From Burkholderia stabilis (GTDB taxonomy: Bacteria; Pseudomonadota; Gammaproteobacteria; Burkholderiales; Burkholderiaceae): a stretch of DNA of 64,000 nt. The translations under genes and the position numbers were made by a program. This document shows, piece by piece, positions 18,146-26,067 of this stretch. Under the pieces are notes generated by a model. The model was given only the letters and a program-made list of their open reading frames with translations, was not told the DNA's origin and ran no database searches. The DNA is taken from assembly GCF_001742165.1 (NCBI RefSeq), contig NZ_CP016442.1, positions 992,001-1,056,000 on the forward strand, in the 5' to 3' direction. How positions within the stretch are numbered: position 1 is the stretch's first letter; the number at the start of each line of letters is the position of its first letter.

Positions 18146-19042
18146 TTATGCGTCGCCTTCGACGAAAAACCGCCGTGCGAGCGCAATCTGGTCAGCGCAG
18201 ATGAACGCCGGCGCGTGGCCCGTCCCCGGAATCTCGGCCTGCGTCACGTGCTTGCCGCGACGCATCATGTCGGCGACCGTCTCGCGCGACAGCAGGTCGG
18301 ACATCTCGCCGCGCACGACGAGCAGCGACGCGTCCGTCGTCTCGACGGCCCGCCACAGCGCGGCTTCGCCGAGCGCGGCCAGCTCGGGCGTCGTCGCCTT
18401 GAACGGCTCGGCGATGCGCGGATCGTAGCGCATCGTCCAGCTGCCTTCGGGCAGCGCGCGCAGCAGCGGCCCGTTGATCTCGCGCCACTCGTCGCCGGTC
18501 AGCGCGCCGAACGGCAGCGACAGCGACGTCAGGTAGTCGATGCCCTCCTGCTCGGTCGCAAAATGCGGCTGCACGCCGAGATATTCGCCGATACGCGTCA
18601 GCGAATCGGGTTCGATGCGCGGGCCGACGTCGTTGACGATCATCCGGCGCAGCGGCGAACCGGGCAGCCCCGCGAGCGCCATGCCGATCAGGCCGCCCAT
18701 CGACGTGCCGAACCAGTCGACCGATTCGACGTCGAGCCGCGCGATCAGCGTCACCATGTCGGCCACGTATTGCGGAATCGCGTAAAGCCTCGGATCGGCC
18801 AGCCAGTCCGACCGGCCGCGCCCGACGACATCGGGACACACGACGCGATACGTATCGGACAACGCGGCGGCGAGCCGGTCGAAATCGCGGCCGGAACGGG
18901 TCAGGCCATGCACGCAGACGAGCACGCGCGGGTTGGCGGGATCGCCCCACTCGGTATAGGCGACATGGTGAAGGCCGGCCGCGCTCGCACACTGCACGCG
19001 CCGCTGGCGAGGAACCTCGGGATTCACTGGGGTCGTTGGCAT
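18146..19042 (-). CDS. alpha/beta-fold hydrolase
   Basis: The product has about 298 residues. The alpha/beta-hydrolase core shows the oxyanion region VCVHGLTRSGRDF, the nucleophile elbow GTSMGG and the catalytic His in IPGTGHAPAF near the C-terminus. VVCPDVVGRGRSDW and IVNDVGPRIEP resemble esterases and ring-cleavage product hydrolases, so the substrate is open. I chose ATG 19042 because AGGA lies at a good distance; ATG 19051 is adjacent to that site and less likely. It ends 80 bp before the ridA-like gene. Confidence 0.85.
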   Translation of the reverse strand: MPTTPVNPEVPRQRRVQCASAAGLHHVAYTEWGDPANPRVLVCVHGLTRSGRDFDRLAAALSDTYRVVCPDVVGRGRSDWLADPRLYAIPQYVADMVTLIARLDVESVDWFGTSMGGLIGMALAGLPGSPLRRMIVNDVGPRIEPDSLTRIGEYLGVQPHFATEQEGIDYLTSLSLPFGALTGDEWREINGPLLRALPEGSWTMRYDPRIAEPFKATTPELAALGEAALWRAVETTDASLLVVRGEMSDLLSRETVADMMRRGKHVTQAEIPGTGHAPAFICADQIALARRFFVEGDA

Positions 19043-19177
19043 CGTTGGCATCCTGTCGAACGGGGGCGACGCGCGGGGCAACGCTTGCGACGCCCGATGC
19101 AAACGATTGTAAACCGCTTCCGCGGAGCGGGTCGGCTCATCGGGCACCGACTATGCGGCCTGCCCCCACGCAATGAC

Positions 19178-19213
19178 AAACGCCCCGCATGCCGTCGTCC
19201 GGCATGCGGGGCG
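19178..19213 (-). terminator. probable terminator of the scoAB operon
   Basis: A perfect 13-bp stem (19181-19193 with 19201-19213) is followed on the minus strand by TTTGT. The T-run is short, so termination may be partial. It lies 28 bp past the scoB stop. Confidence 0.6.
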
Positions 19214-19240
19214 TCGAAGCCGCGCCAGCGCGCGGCAAAC

Positions 19241-19882
19241 TTATGCGACCGCGCTGACGTCGAGCGGTGCGCCCGTCTTCGACTGGATCTCGTCGGCGCT
19301 CACGCCGTCGGCGAGTTCGAGAACCTTCAGGCCGGCCGGCGTCACTTCGATCACGCCGAGGTCGGTGATGATCAGGTCGACCACGCCGACGCCCGTCAAC
19401 GGCAGGTTGCATTCCTCGAGGATCTTGTGCTGATCGCCCTTCGCGACATGCTCCATCAGCACGACGACGCGCTTCACGCCGGCGACGAGGTCCATCGCGC
19501 CGCCCATCCCCTTGATCATCTTGCCGGGGATCATCCAGTTCGCGAGGTCGCCCTGCTTGCTGACCTGCATCGCGCCGAGGATCGCGAGGTTGATGTGGCC
19601 GCCGCGGATCATCGCGAACGAATCGGCCGACGAGAAGATCGACGAGCCCGGCAGCGTCGTGACGGTCTGCTTGCCGGCGTTGATGAGATCGGCGTCGACT
19701 TCGTCCTCGGTCGGCGACGGGCCGATGCCGAGCAGGCCGTTCTCCGACTGCAGCCACACCTCGACGCCTTCCGGCACGTGGTTCGCGACGAGCGTCGGCA
19801 GGCCGATACCGAGGTTCACGTAGAAGCCGTCCTGCAGTTCCTTCGCCGCGCGCGCGGCCATCTGGTCACGATTCCAGGCCAT
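19241..19882 (-). CDS. scoB: 3-oxoacid CoA-transferase subunit B
   Basis: The product has 213 residues. With subunit A it transfers CoA from succinyl-CoA to acetoacetate or another 3-oxoacid, for ketone-body and branched-chain amino-acid use. The active-site motif is [10 protein letters not shown] with catalytic Glu 47. [15 protein letters not shown] and [14 protein letters not shown] are typical. It follows scoA by one base and is certainly co-transcribed with it. Confidence 0.95.
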   Translation of the reverse strand: MAWNRDQMAARAAKELQDGFYVNLGIGLPTLVANHVPEGVEVWLQSENGLLGIGPSPTEDEVDADLINAGKQTVTTLPGSSIFSSADSFAMIRGGHINLAILGAMQVSKQGDLANWMIPGKMIKGMGGAMDLVAGVKRVVVLMEHVAKGDQHKILEECNLPLTGVGVVDLIITDLGVIEVTPAGLKVLELADGVSADEIQSKTGAPLDVSAVA

Positions 19883-19883
19883 G

Positions 19884-20588
19884 TCAGTCTCCTTTCGCGC
19901 GTACGACGCGTTGTTCGATGCGTTTTTCGGGCGTCGCGTTCAGCACGATGCGCTGCACGAAAATCCCAGGCGTATGGACGTGGTCCGGATCGAACGTGCC
20001 GTTCTCGACGATCTCCTCGACCTCCACCACGGTGATCTTGCCGGCCATCGCGCACATCGGGTTGAAGTTGCGCGCGGTACGGCGATAGATCAGGTTGCCG
20101 GACTTGTCGGCCTTCCAGGCCTTCACGAGCGCGACGTCGGCCGTCAGCGACGGCTCGAGCACGTAGTGGCGATCGCCGAACTGGCGCGTTTCCTTGCCTT
20201 CCGCGATCACGGTGCCGTAACCGGTGTTCGTGAAGAATGCGGGGATGCCCGCGCCGCCCGCGCGCAGCTTTTCGGCGAGCGTGCCCTGCGGCGTGAATTC
20301 GAGCTCGAGTTCGCCGGCCAGGTACTGGCGTTCGAACTCCTTGTTCTCGCCGACGTACGACGAGATCATCTTCTTGATCTGGCGCGTTTCCAGCAGCAGG
20401 CCGAGGCCGAAACCGTCGACGCCCGCGTTGTTGCTGATGCAGGTGATGCCCTTGACGGCCGAGTCGCGCAACGCCGCGATCAGTGCCTCCGGAATCCCGC
20501 ACAGGCCGAAGCCGCCCACCGCGAAGGTCTGCCCGTCGCGGACGATCCCTTCCAGCGCGGCAGCCGCGCTTGGATAGACTTTGTTCAT
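19884..20588 (-). CDS. scoA: 3-oxoacid CoA-transferase subunit A
   Basis: The product has 234 residues. The family signature near residues 24-37 is [14 protein letters not shown], the CoA-binding region. [23 protein letters not shown] and the [13 protein letters not shown] segment are also characteristic. It is the first gene of the scoAB operon and lies divergent from a PAS-LuxR regulator, 224 bp apart, a layout that suggests local control. Confidence 0.95.
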   Translation of the reverse strand: MNKVYPSAAAALEGIVRDGQTFAVGGFGLCGIPEALIAALRDSAVKGITCISNNAGVDGFGLGLLLETRQIKKMISSYVGENKEFERQYLAGELELEFTPQGTLAEKLRAGGAGIPAFFTNTGYGTVIAEGKETRQFGDRHYVLEPSLTADVALVKAWKADKSGNLIYRRTARNFNPMCAMAGKITVVEVEEIVENGTFDPDHVHTPGIFVQRIVLNATPEKRIEQRVVRAKGD

Positions 20589-20709
20589 CTGTTGTCCCTT
20601 CCTCTATGGAAACCAGCAAAAACCGGTTCACGCGCCCACGTGGCCCGCAAGCCCGCCGCATCATTCTATGCATGCGCGGCGATGCCTGCGTCGAGGCGCG
20701 CTGTTTTTA

Positions 20710-20768
20710 TGTCGCGACAAACCGCCGCGAGATGCCTGAAAGGGTACGATGCGGTGCCGATACGGCAC
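20710..20768. promoter_or_regulatory. two dyads in the scoA / LuxR-type regulator divergent promoter region
   Basis: TGTCGCGACA is a perfect 10-bp palindrome at 20710-20719. GTGCCG-ATA-CGGCAC is a perfect 15-bp interrupted dyad at 20754-20768. The second lies about 45 bp before the regulator start. These are candidate binding sites for the PAS-LuxR protein or another regulator of scoAB. Confidence 0.45.
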
Positions 20769-20812
20769 AATACGCAAAAATACATAAGCGTTTGCCTCCG
20801 CTTGCCTGCGCC

Positions 20813-21358
20813 ATGCCCCCTCTCGACTACCAGACTGCCTTCCACCTCGCGCCGCTCGGCCTCGTGATGTCGCGCGACCGCGTGATCGAGGATTGCAACG
20901 ACGCGCTCGCGTCGATCTTCCGCTGCGCGCGAGCGGACCTGATCGGGAAATCGTACGAGGTGCTCTACCCGTCGACGGACGAATTCCAGCGAATCGGCGA
21001 GCGCATTTCGCGCGTGATGGCCGCGAACGGCATCTACTCCGATGACAGAATCATGAAGCGGGCGGATGGCGATCTGTTCTGGTGCCACGTGACGGGCCGC
21101 GCGCTCGACCGAACGGCGCCGCTCGCAGCCGGCGTCTGGACCTTCGAGGATTTGAGCGCGACGCGCCGCGTCGCGGTCGAACTGACCCCGCGCGAGCGCG
21201 AGATCGCCGCGCAGCTCGCGACCGGCAAGACCAGCAAGCAGATCGGGCGCGTGCTCGACATCAGCTCGCGCACGGTCGACATCTACCGCTCGCGGCTGAT
21301 GCGCAAATACGGGACGAACAACACGCCTGAGTTGCTGCAGCGCCTGCTCGGCCACTGA
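20813..21358 (+). CDS. PAS domain / LuxR-type HTH transcriptional regulator
   Basis: The product has 181 residues. A single PAS domain (about 8-115) with PLGLVMSRDRVIEDCNDAL and YEVLYPSTDEFQRIGERI is followed by a LuxR-family helix-turn-helix (LTPREREIAAQLATGKTSKQIGRVL, about 124-148). There is no receiver domain or phosphoacceptor, so the PAS domain probably senses a ligand or redox state. It is divergent from scoAB and likely regulates it. The start codon has no clear Shine-Dalgarno site; it was chosen because the PAS domain begins immediately after it. Confidence 0.87.
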   Translation: MPPLDYQTAFHLAPLGLVMSRDRVIEDCNDALASIFRCARADLIGKSYEVLYPSTDEFQRIGERISRVMAANGIYSDDRIMKRADGDLFWCHVTGRALDRTAPLAAGVWTFEDLSATRRVAVELTPREREIAAQLATGKTSKQIGRVLDISSRTVDIYRSRLMRKYGTNNTPELLQRLLGH

Positions 21359-21377
21359 GTGCCGGCTCCCGAATGAC

Positions 21378-21457
21378 AATCGGCCGCGCGTGGCGGCCGA
21401 TTCGGGAAACAACGGGACACAACGGGGCACGGCGAATCACCGGCGCCACGGCGCCGG
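21378..21457. terminator. two stem-loops between convergent genes
   Basis: AATCGGCCGC/GCGGCCGATT (21378-21387 with 21393-21402) and CCGGCGCC-AC-GGCGCCGG (21440-21457) are perfect stems between the LuxR-type gene and the thioesterase gene. Neither has a T-run, so they may protect mRNA ends or pause polymerase rather than act as classical terminators. Confidence 0.45.
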
Positions 21458-21475
21458 CCTCGCCTATCAGCACAC

Positions 21476-21916
21476 TCAGCCGATCTTCGCCGCGAGCGCG
21501 CGCTCGATCGTGTCACGCAGCAGTTGCGGCAGCGGCGCCGACTTGCCGAGCGCGTAGTCGACCCACACGCAACGCGCGTTGCCGCGCGCATAGACGTGCA
21601 GCGGATCGTCCGCGCGCGTGAGTTCGAAACCGGTGTCGAAGCTGCTTCGGCCCGGCTTCGCGGCCGACATCTTCGCGATCACGTCGCCCGGATAGTGCAG
21701 TTGCTTGAGGAACTCCATCGACGCCGTGACGATGACGGGCCCCTGCCCCTCGCCGTTACCGCCGGCAATGCCGAGCTCCTCGAACCACGAAATCCGCGCC
21801 TGCTCCATATAGCGGAAATAGACCGTGTTGTTCACGTGGCCGAACGCGTCCATGTCGCCCCAGCGGATCGGCATCGACATCTCAAATACGGGTGAGTAAT
21901 CGCTTGTTGCGCTCAT
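21476..21916 (-). CDS. acyl-CoA thioesterase, 4HBT/YbgC-like hot-dog fold
   Basis: The product has 146 residues. The hot-dog fold signature is IRWGDMDAFGHVNNTVYFRYMEQARISWFEELG, with the catalytic Asp of the 4HBT family in the WGDMDAFGH segment. It should hydrolyse acyl-CoA or aryl-CoA esters; chain length cannot be told. It lies 32 bp downstream of the SDR gene on the same strand and is probably co-transcribed, in an acyl-CoA metabolism neighbourhood. Confidence 0.9.
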   Translation of the reverse strand: MSATSDYSPVFEMSMPIRWGDMDAFGHVNNTVYFRYMEQARISWFEELGIAGGNGEGQGPVIVTASMEFLKQLHYPGDVIAKMSAAKPGRSSFDTGFELTRADDPLHVYARGNARCVWVDYALGKSAPLPQLLRDTIERALAAKIG

Positions 21917-21948
21917 TGCAGTCTTCTTTGTTGCTGAATGTCATCCGC

Positions 21949-22731
21949 TCAGGCGAGGCCGAAACCGTCGTCAGCGGAGATGATCGAACCGTTGATGAAC
22001 TGCGACTCGTCGGCCGCGAGCAGCAACAACAGCCCGTCGAGATCCTGCGGCTTGCCGACGCGCCGACGCGGCAGCATCGACTGCAGCTTCTGGCCCTGCT
22101 CGGTTTCCCACAGGTAGTTATTGATTTCGGTATCGATATAGCCCGGACAGATCGCGTTGACGTTGATCCCGTGGCGGCCCCATTCGAGCGCCATCGCGCG
22201 CGTCATCTGCACGACCGCGGCTTTGCTCATCGCGTACAGCCCGATCTGCGGAAACACGCGCAGGCCGGCCACCGACGCGATGTTGATGATCCGGCACGGC
22301 GGCTTGCCGTTACCGCTGCCGTTCGCGCGCATGATCATCCGCTTCGCGACTTCCTGCGCGACGAAAAATGCGCCGCGCGTGTTGGTATCGAACACGAACT
22401 CGAAATCGGCCGGCGTCACGTCGACGAGCTTCTGCATCGTCGAGACGCCCGAATTGTTCACGAGGATGTCGATCGTGCCGGCTTCCGTCTCCGCATGCGC
22501 GACCGCCGCCTTGATGCTCTGGACATCGGTGACGTCGAGCGACACGACGTGCGCGGCGCCGCCTGCCGCCTCGATCTCCGCACGCAGCTCCTTCAGGCGC
22601 TCGACGCGGCGGCTTGCGAGCACGACCTTCGCGCCGGCCTGCGACAACACCTGCGCAAAGCGCTGCCCGAGACCGCTCGACGCGCCCGTGACCAGCGCAA
22701 CCTTGCCTTCCAGATTGATCGACCGACCCAT
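21949..22731 (-). CDS. short-chain dehydrogenase/reductase (SDR), FabG-like
   Basis: The product has 260 residues and is a classical SDR. The nucleotide-binding motif is TGASSGLG at 15-22, followed by NNSG at 92-95 and the catalytic YxxxK at Tyr 166/Lys 170 (YAMSK). Arg at the end of beta-2 (SRRVERL) suggests NADP(H). The substrate is probably a 3-oxo- or 3-hydroxyacyl-CoA, judged from the adjacent thioesterase and ETF-ubiquinone oxidoreductase genes. It starts the SDR-thioesterase unit and faces etfQO across a promoter region with an operator-like dyad. Confidence 0.92.
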   Translation of the reverse strand: MGRSINLEGKVALVTGASSGLGQRFAQVLSQAGAKVVLASRRVERLKELRAEIEAAGGAAHVVSLDVTDVQSIKAAVAHAETEAGTIDILVNNSGVSTMQKLVDVTPADFEFVFDTNTRGAFFVAQEVAKRMIMRANGSGNGKPPCRIINIASVAGLRVFPQIGLYAMSKAAVVQMTRAMALEWGRHGINVNAICPGYIDTEINNYLWETEQGQKLQSMLPRRRVGKPQDLDGLLLLLAADESQFINGSIISADDGFGLA

Positions 22732-22803
22732 TGCACACCCCTTTCGATGTCATTTCGCCGCCCCGGACAGCTCAGCCCGTGCGGCATAACCCTAGCATAA
22801 AAA

Positions 22804-22819
22804 TAGAACGATCGTGCTA
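22804..22819. promoter_or_regulatory. 16-bp dyad resembling a TetR-family operator
   Basis: TAG-A-ACGATCGT-G-CTA is an inverted repeat with a single mismatched pair, placed midway between the divergent SDR (start 22731) and etfQO (start 22908) genes. Short dyads of this type are operators of TetR-family regulators of acyl-CoA catabolism in beta-proteobacteria. No such regulator gene is in the window. Confidence 0.5.
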
Positions 22820-22907
22820 ATCTAGCCGCCTGCTGTTGCGGCAAGCGTTTCGTTTCGCAGACAATACGCTCCCGAATAAAAGCATTCTAACGGTTAGAGG
22901 AACGCCA

Positions 22908-24581
22908 ATGACCCCCGCAAGCCTCATCGAGCAATACGGCCCGCGCGAATCGATGGAATACGACGTCGTGATCGTCGGCGGCGGCCCCGCCGGGCTGTCG
23001 GCGGCGATCCGGCTCAAGCAGCTGGCCGCCGAGAAAGGCACCGAGATCGGCGTGTGCGTGCTCGAGAAGGGTTCCGAGATCGGCGCGCATATCCTGTCGG
23101 GCGCGGTGATGGACCCGCGTGCGATCAACGAACTGTTCCCCGACTGGAAGGAACGCGGCGCGCCGCTCGACGTCGAGGTGACGGAAGACCGCTTCCTGTT
23201 CCTGTCCGAAAAGAGCGCGGTCACGACGCCGAACTGGGCGCTGCCTGCCAACTTCCAGAACCACGGCAACTACGTCATTTCGCTGGGCAACGTGACGCGC
23301 TGGCTTGGGACACAGGCCGAAGCGCTGGGCGTCGAGATCTTCCCGGGCTTCCCGGCCGCCGAGATTCTCTACAACGACGACGGCTCGGTAAAAGGCGTCG
23401 CGACCGGCAACATGGGCGTGGGCAAGGACGGCGAGCCGACCGAGAGCTTCCAGCTCGGCATGGAGCTGCACGCGAAGTACACGCTGTTCGCCGAAGGCTG
23501 CCGCGGCCACCTGGGCCGTCAACTGATCTCGAAGTTCAAGCTCGACGCGAACGCCGACCCGCAAGCGTACGGGATCGGCATCAAGGAACTGTGGGAAATC
23601 GATCCGGCCAAGCACAAGCCGGGCCTCGTGATCCACACGGCCGGCTGGCCGCTGAAGTCCGATACCTACGGCGGCTCGTTCCTGTATCACATGGACAACA
23701 ACCAGGTCGTCGTCGGTTTCGTGGTGGGCCTCGGCTACACGAACCCGTACCTGTCGCCGTTCGAGGAATTCCAGCGCTACAAGACGCATCCGTCGATCCG
23801 CGCATTCCTCGAAGGCGGCAAGCGCGTGTCGTACGGCGCGCGTGCGATCACCGCGGGCGGGCTGCTGTCGCTGCCGAAGACGGTGTTTCCGGGCGGCGCG
23901 CTGATCGGCGACGACGCGGGCTTCCTGAACGCATCGCGAATCAAGGGCAGCCACGCGGCGATCAAGACCGGCATGCTGGCGGCGGACGCCGCGTTCGACG
24001 CGGTGCAGGCCGGCCGCCAGTCGGACGAGCTCAACGCATACCCGGACGCTTTCAAGCAATCGTGGCTGTACACGGAGCTGTACCGCGCGCGCAACTTCAA
24101 GCAGTGGATGGCGAAGGGCCTGTATCTCGGCACGCTGATGGTCGGGCTCGAGCAGAAGGTGATGGGCGGCAACGTGCCGTGGACGCTGCGCCACAAACAT
24201 GCGGACCACGAGATGCTGAAGCCGGCGTCGCAGTGCGAGCCGATCGAGTATCCGAAGCCGGACGGCAAGCTGACGTTCGACCGGCTGTCGTCGGTGTTCA
24301 TCTCGAACACGAACCATGAAGAGAACCAACCGGCGCATTTGACACTGAAAGATGCGAACGTGCCGGTGAACGTGAACCTGCACACGTACGCGGGGCCGGA
24401 GGGCCGCTTCTGCCCGGCGGCGGTGTACGAATTCGTGAAGAACGACGACGGCAGCGACCGGCTGGTGATCAACGCGCAGAACTGCGTGCACTGCAAGACC
24501 TGCGATATCAAGGACCCGACGCAGAACATCGTGTGGGTCACGCCGGAAGGCGGCGGCGGGCCGAATTACCCGAACATGTAA
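22908..24581 (+). CDS. electron transfer flavoprotein-ubiquinone oxidoreductase
   Basis: The product has 557 residues. It passes electrons from acyl-CoA dehydrogenases, via ETF, to ubiquinone at the membrane. The FAD-binding motif is VIVGGGPAGLSAAIRL at 22-37. GSFLYHMDNNQVVVGFVVGLGY and the ubiquinone-binding helix region follow. The C-terminal 4Fe-4S cluster is bound by cysteines in RFCPAAVYE and QNCVHCKTCDIKDPTQNI. The start at ATG 22908 has AGAGGAA upstream. It is the only copy in the window and probably controlled from the dyad at 22804-22819. Confidence 0.97.
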   Translation: MTPASLIEQYGPRESMEYDVVIVGGGPAGLSAAIRLKQLAAEKGTEIGVCVLEKGSEIGAHILSGAVMDPRAINELFPDWKERGAPLDVEVTEDRFLFLSEKSAVTTPNWALPANFQNHGNYVISLGNVTRWLGTQAEALGVEIFPGFPAAEILYNDDGSVKGVATGNMGVGKDGEPTESFQLGMELHAKYTLFAEGCRGHLGRQLISKFKLDANADPQAYGIGIKELWEIDPAKHKPGLVIHTAGWPLKSDTYGGSFLYHMDNNQVVVGFVVGLGYTNPYLSPFEEFQRYKTHPSIRAFLEGGKRVSYGARAITAGGLLSLPKTVFPGGALIGDDAGFLNASRIKGSHAAIKTGMLAADAAFDAVQAGRQSDELNAYPDAFKQSWLYTELYRARNFKQWMAKGLYLGTLMVGLEQKVMGGNVPWTLRHKHADHEMLKPASQCEPIEYPKPDGKLTFDRLSSVFISNTNHEENQPAHLTLKDANVPVNVNLHTYAGPEGRFCPAAVYEFVKNDDGSDRLVINAQNCVHCKTCDIKDPTQNIVWVTPEGGGGPNYPNM

Positions 24582-24591
24582 CCCGCTGGAG

Positions 24592-24620
24592 CGCGCCGCC
24601 ACGAGCGGCGCGTTTATTTT
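24592..24620 (+). terminator. terminator of the ETF-ubiquinone oxidoreductase gene
   Basis: CGCGCCG (24592-24598) pairs with CGGCGCG (24606-24612) and is followed by TTTATTTT. Confidence 0.75.
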
Positions 24621-24636
24621 GAGGCCGACGCAAACG

Positions 24637-24669
24637 AAACGGGGCGCTGCATCACGCAGCGCCCCGTTT
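24637..24669 (-). terminator. stem-loop downstream of aroC
   Basis: AAACGGGGCGCTGC (24637-24650) pairs perfectly with 24656-24669 across a 5-nt loop. It lies 48 bp past the aroC stop. On the minus strand it is followed by CGTTTC, so the T content is low but the stem is very stable. Confidence 0.55.
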
Positions 24670-24717
24670 GCATTCGTCGCTCGACGGTCATGGCGGGGCC
24701 GCGCCCCGCCCGCTCGA

Positions 24718-25818
24718 TCAGGTCGCGCTGCCGGCGATCTTCGGCGTCGGCGTCTCGACGTCGCCGCACTGCGCGCGGTGGCGCAACGCATGATCGATCA
24801 GCACCAGCGCGAGCATCGACTCGGCGATCGGCGTCGCACGAATGCCGACACACGGATCGTGGCGGCCGAAGGTTTCCACGGTCGCCTGTTCGCCGCCCTT
24901 CGTGATCGAACGACGCGGCGTGCGGATGCTCGACGTCGGCTTGATCGCGATCGACACGGTGATGTCCTGCCCCGTCGAAATCCCGCCCAGCACGCCGCCG
25001 GCATGGTTGCCGACGAAACCGGCCGGCGTCAGCTCGTCGCCATGCACCGAACCGCGCTGCGCGACGCTGTCGAAGCCTGCACCGATCTCGACGCCCTTCA
25101 CCGCGTTGATGCTCATCATCGCCTTCGCGATGTCCGCGTCGAGGCGGTCGAACACGGGCTCACCCCAGCCGACCGGCACGCCCGACGCGACGACGTCGAT
25201 GCGCGCGCCGATCGAATCGCCGTCCTTGCGCAGCGCATCCATGTACGCCTCGAGCTCTGGAACAACCGCCGCGTTCGGCGAGAAGAACGGATTCTCGTGA
25301 ACGTGCGACCAGTCGACGAACGGCACGTCGATCTCACCCAGGCCGCTCATGTAACCGCGCACCTCGACACCGAAGCGCTCGCGCAGCCATTTCTTCGCGA
25401 CCGCGCCCGCGCCGACGATCGGCGCGGTCAGGCGCGCGGACGAACGGCCGCCGCCGCGGTAGTCGCGGATGCCGTACTTCTGCCAGTAGGTGTAGTCAGC
25501 GTGGCCGGGACGGAACGTCTCGACGATGTTGCCGTAGTCCTTGCTGCGCTGGTCGGTGTTGCGGATCAGCAGCGCGATCGGCGTGCCGGTCGTCACGCCC
25601 TCGAACACGCCGGACAGGATCTCGACCTCGTCGGCCTCCTGCCGTTGCGTCACGTGCCGCGACGTGCCGGGCTTGCGGCGATCGAGCTCGACCTGGATGT
25701 CGGCTTCGGTCAGCCCCATCCCCGGCGGGCAGCCGTCGATCACGCAACCGATCGCGGGGCCGTGCGATTCGCCGAAGGTCGTGACAGTGAAAAGCGTGCC
25801 GAGGGTATTGCCGGACAT
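24718..25818 (-). CDS. aroC: chorismate synthase
   Basis: The product has 366 residues. It makes chorismate from 5-enolpyruvylshikimate-3-phosphate, the last common step of aromatic amino-acid synthesis, with reduced FMN. Signatures are [23 protein letters not shown] at the N-terminus, [20 protein letters not shown] [18 protein letters not shown], and [13 protein letters not shown]. The start was set at ATG 25818 ([10 protein letters not shown]). Three 14-bp repeats lie just upstream. Confidence 0.98.
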   Translation of the reverse strand: MSGNTLGTLFTVTTFGESHGPAIGCVIDGCPPGMGLTEADIQVELDRRKPGTSRHVTQRQEADEVEILSGVFEGVTTGTPIALLIRNTDQRSKDYGNIVETFRPGHADYTYWQKYGIRDYRGGGRSSARLTAPIVGAGAVAKKWLRERFGVEVRGYMSGLGEIDVPFVDWSHVHENPFFSPNAAVVPELEAYMDALRKDGDSIGARIDVVASGVPVGWGEPVFDRLDADIAKAMMSINAVKGVEIGAGFDSVAQRGSVHGDELTPAGFVGNHAGGVLGGISTGQDITVSIAIKPTSSIRTPRRSITKGGEQATVETFGRHDPCVGIRATPIAESMLALVLIDHALRHRAQCGDVETPTPKIAGSAT

Positions 25819-25836
25819 GATGGAACCGCCCAAAGA

Positions 25837-25913
25837 GAAATGGACAAGCCAGTACGGATCCGTCGAAATATAGACGGACCGATATCTTGCAAGTCGTGGA
25901 ATATAGACAAGCC
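25837..25913. repeat. three spaced 14-bp direct repeats upstream of aroC
   Basis: GAAATGGACAAGCC (25837-25850), AATATAGACGGACC (25867-25880) and AATATAGACAAGCC (25900-25913) are related and lie in the same orientation, 30 and 33 bp apart, which is close to three helical turns. They cover the expected aroC promoter region. A repeat-binding regulator or a relic of duplication would both fit. Confidence 0.55.
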
Positions 25914-26067
25914 TACATTATGCCAGTCGTCCCGCCAGCGCGGGACGTGCGCGATAGCCGCCCGCAGGACGCGCTGCGGCACACGCGGCCGACCGTCATG
26001 CTGAAGACGGCCGGCGCATCTCGATTGCATGGCCCGCACCGAGACCGGGGCCACACCGCCGCGCCGC

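Noticed and set aside
25740..26054. A 104-codon frame upstream of aroC with repeated GLSIF/GPSIF-type peptides
   Set aside because: The peptide repeats reflect the three DNA repeats in the promoter region; the frame overlaps aroC and has no ribosome-binding site.
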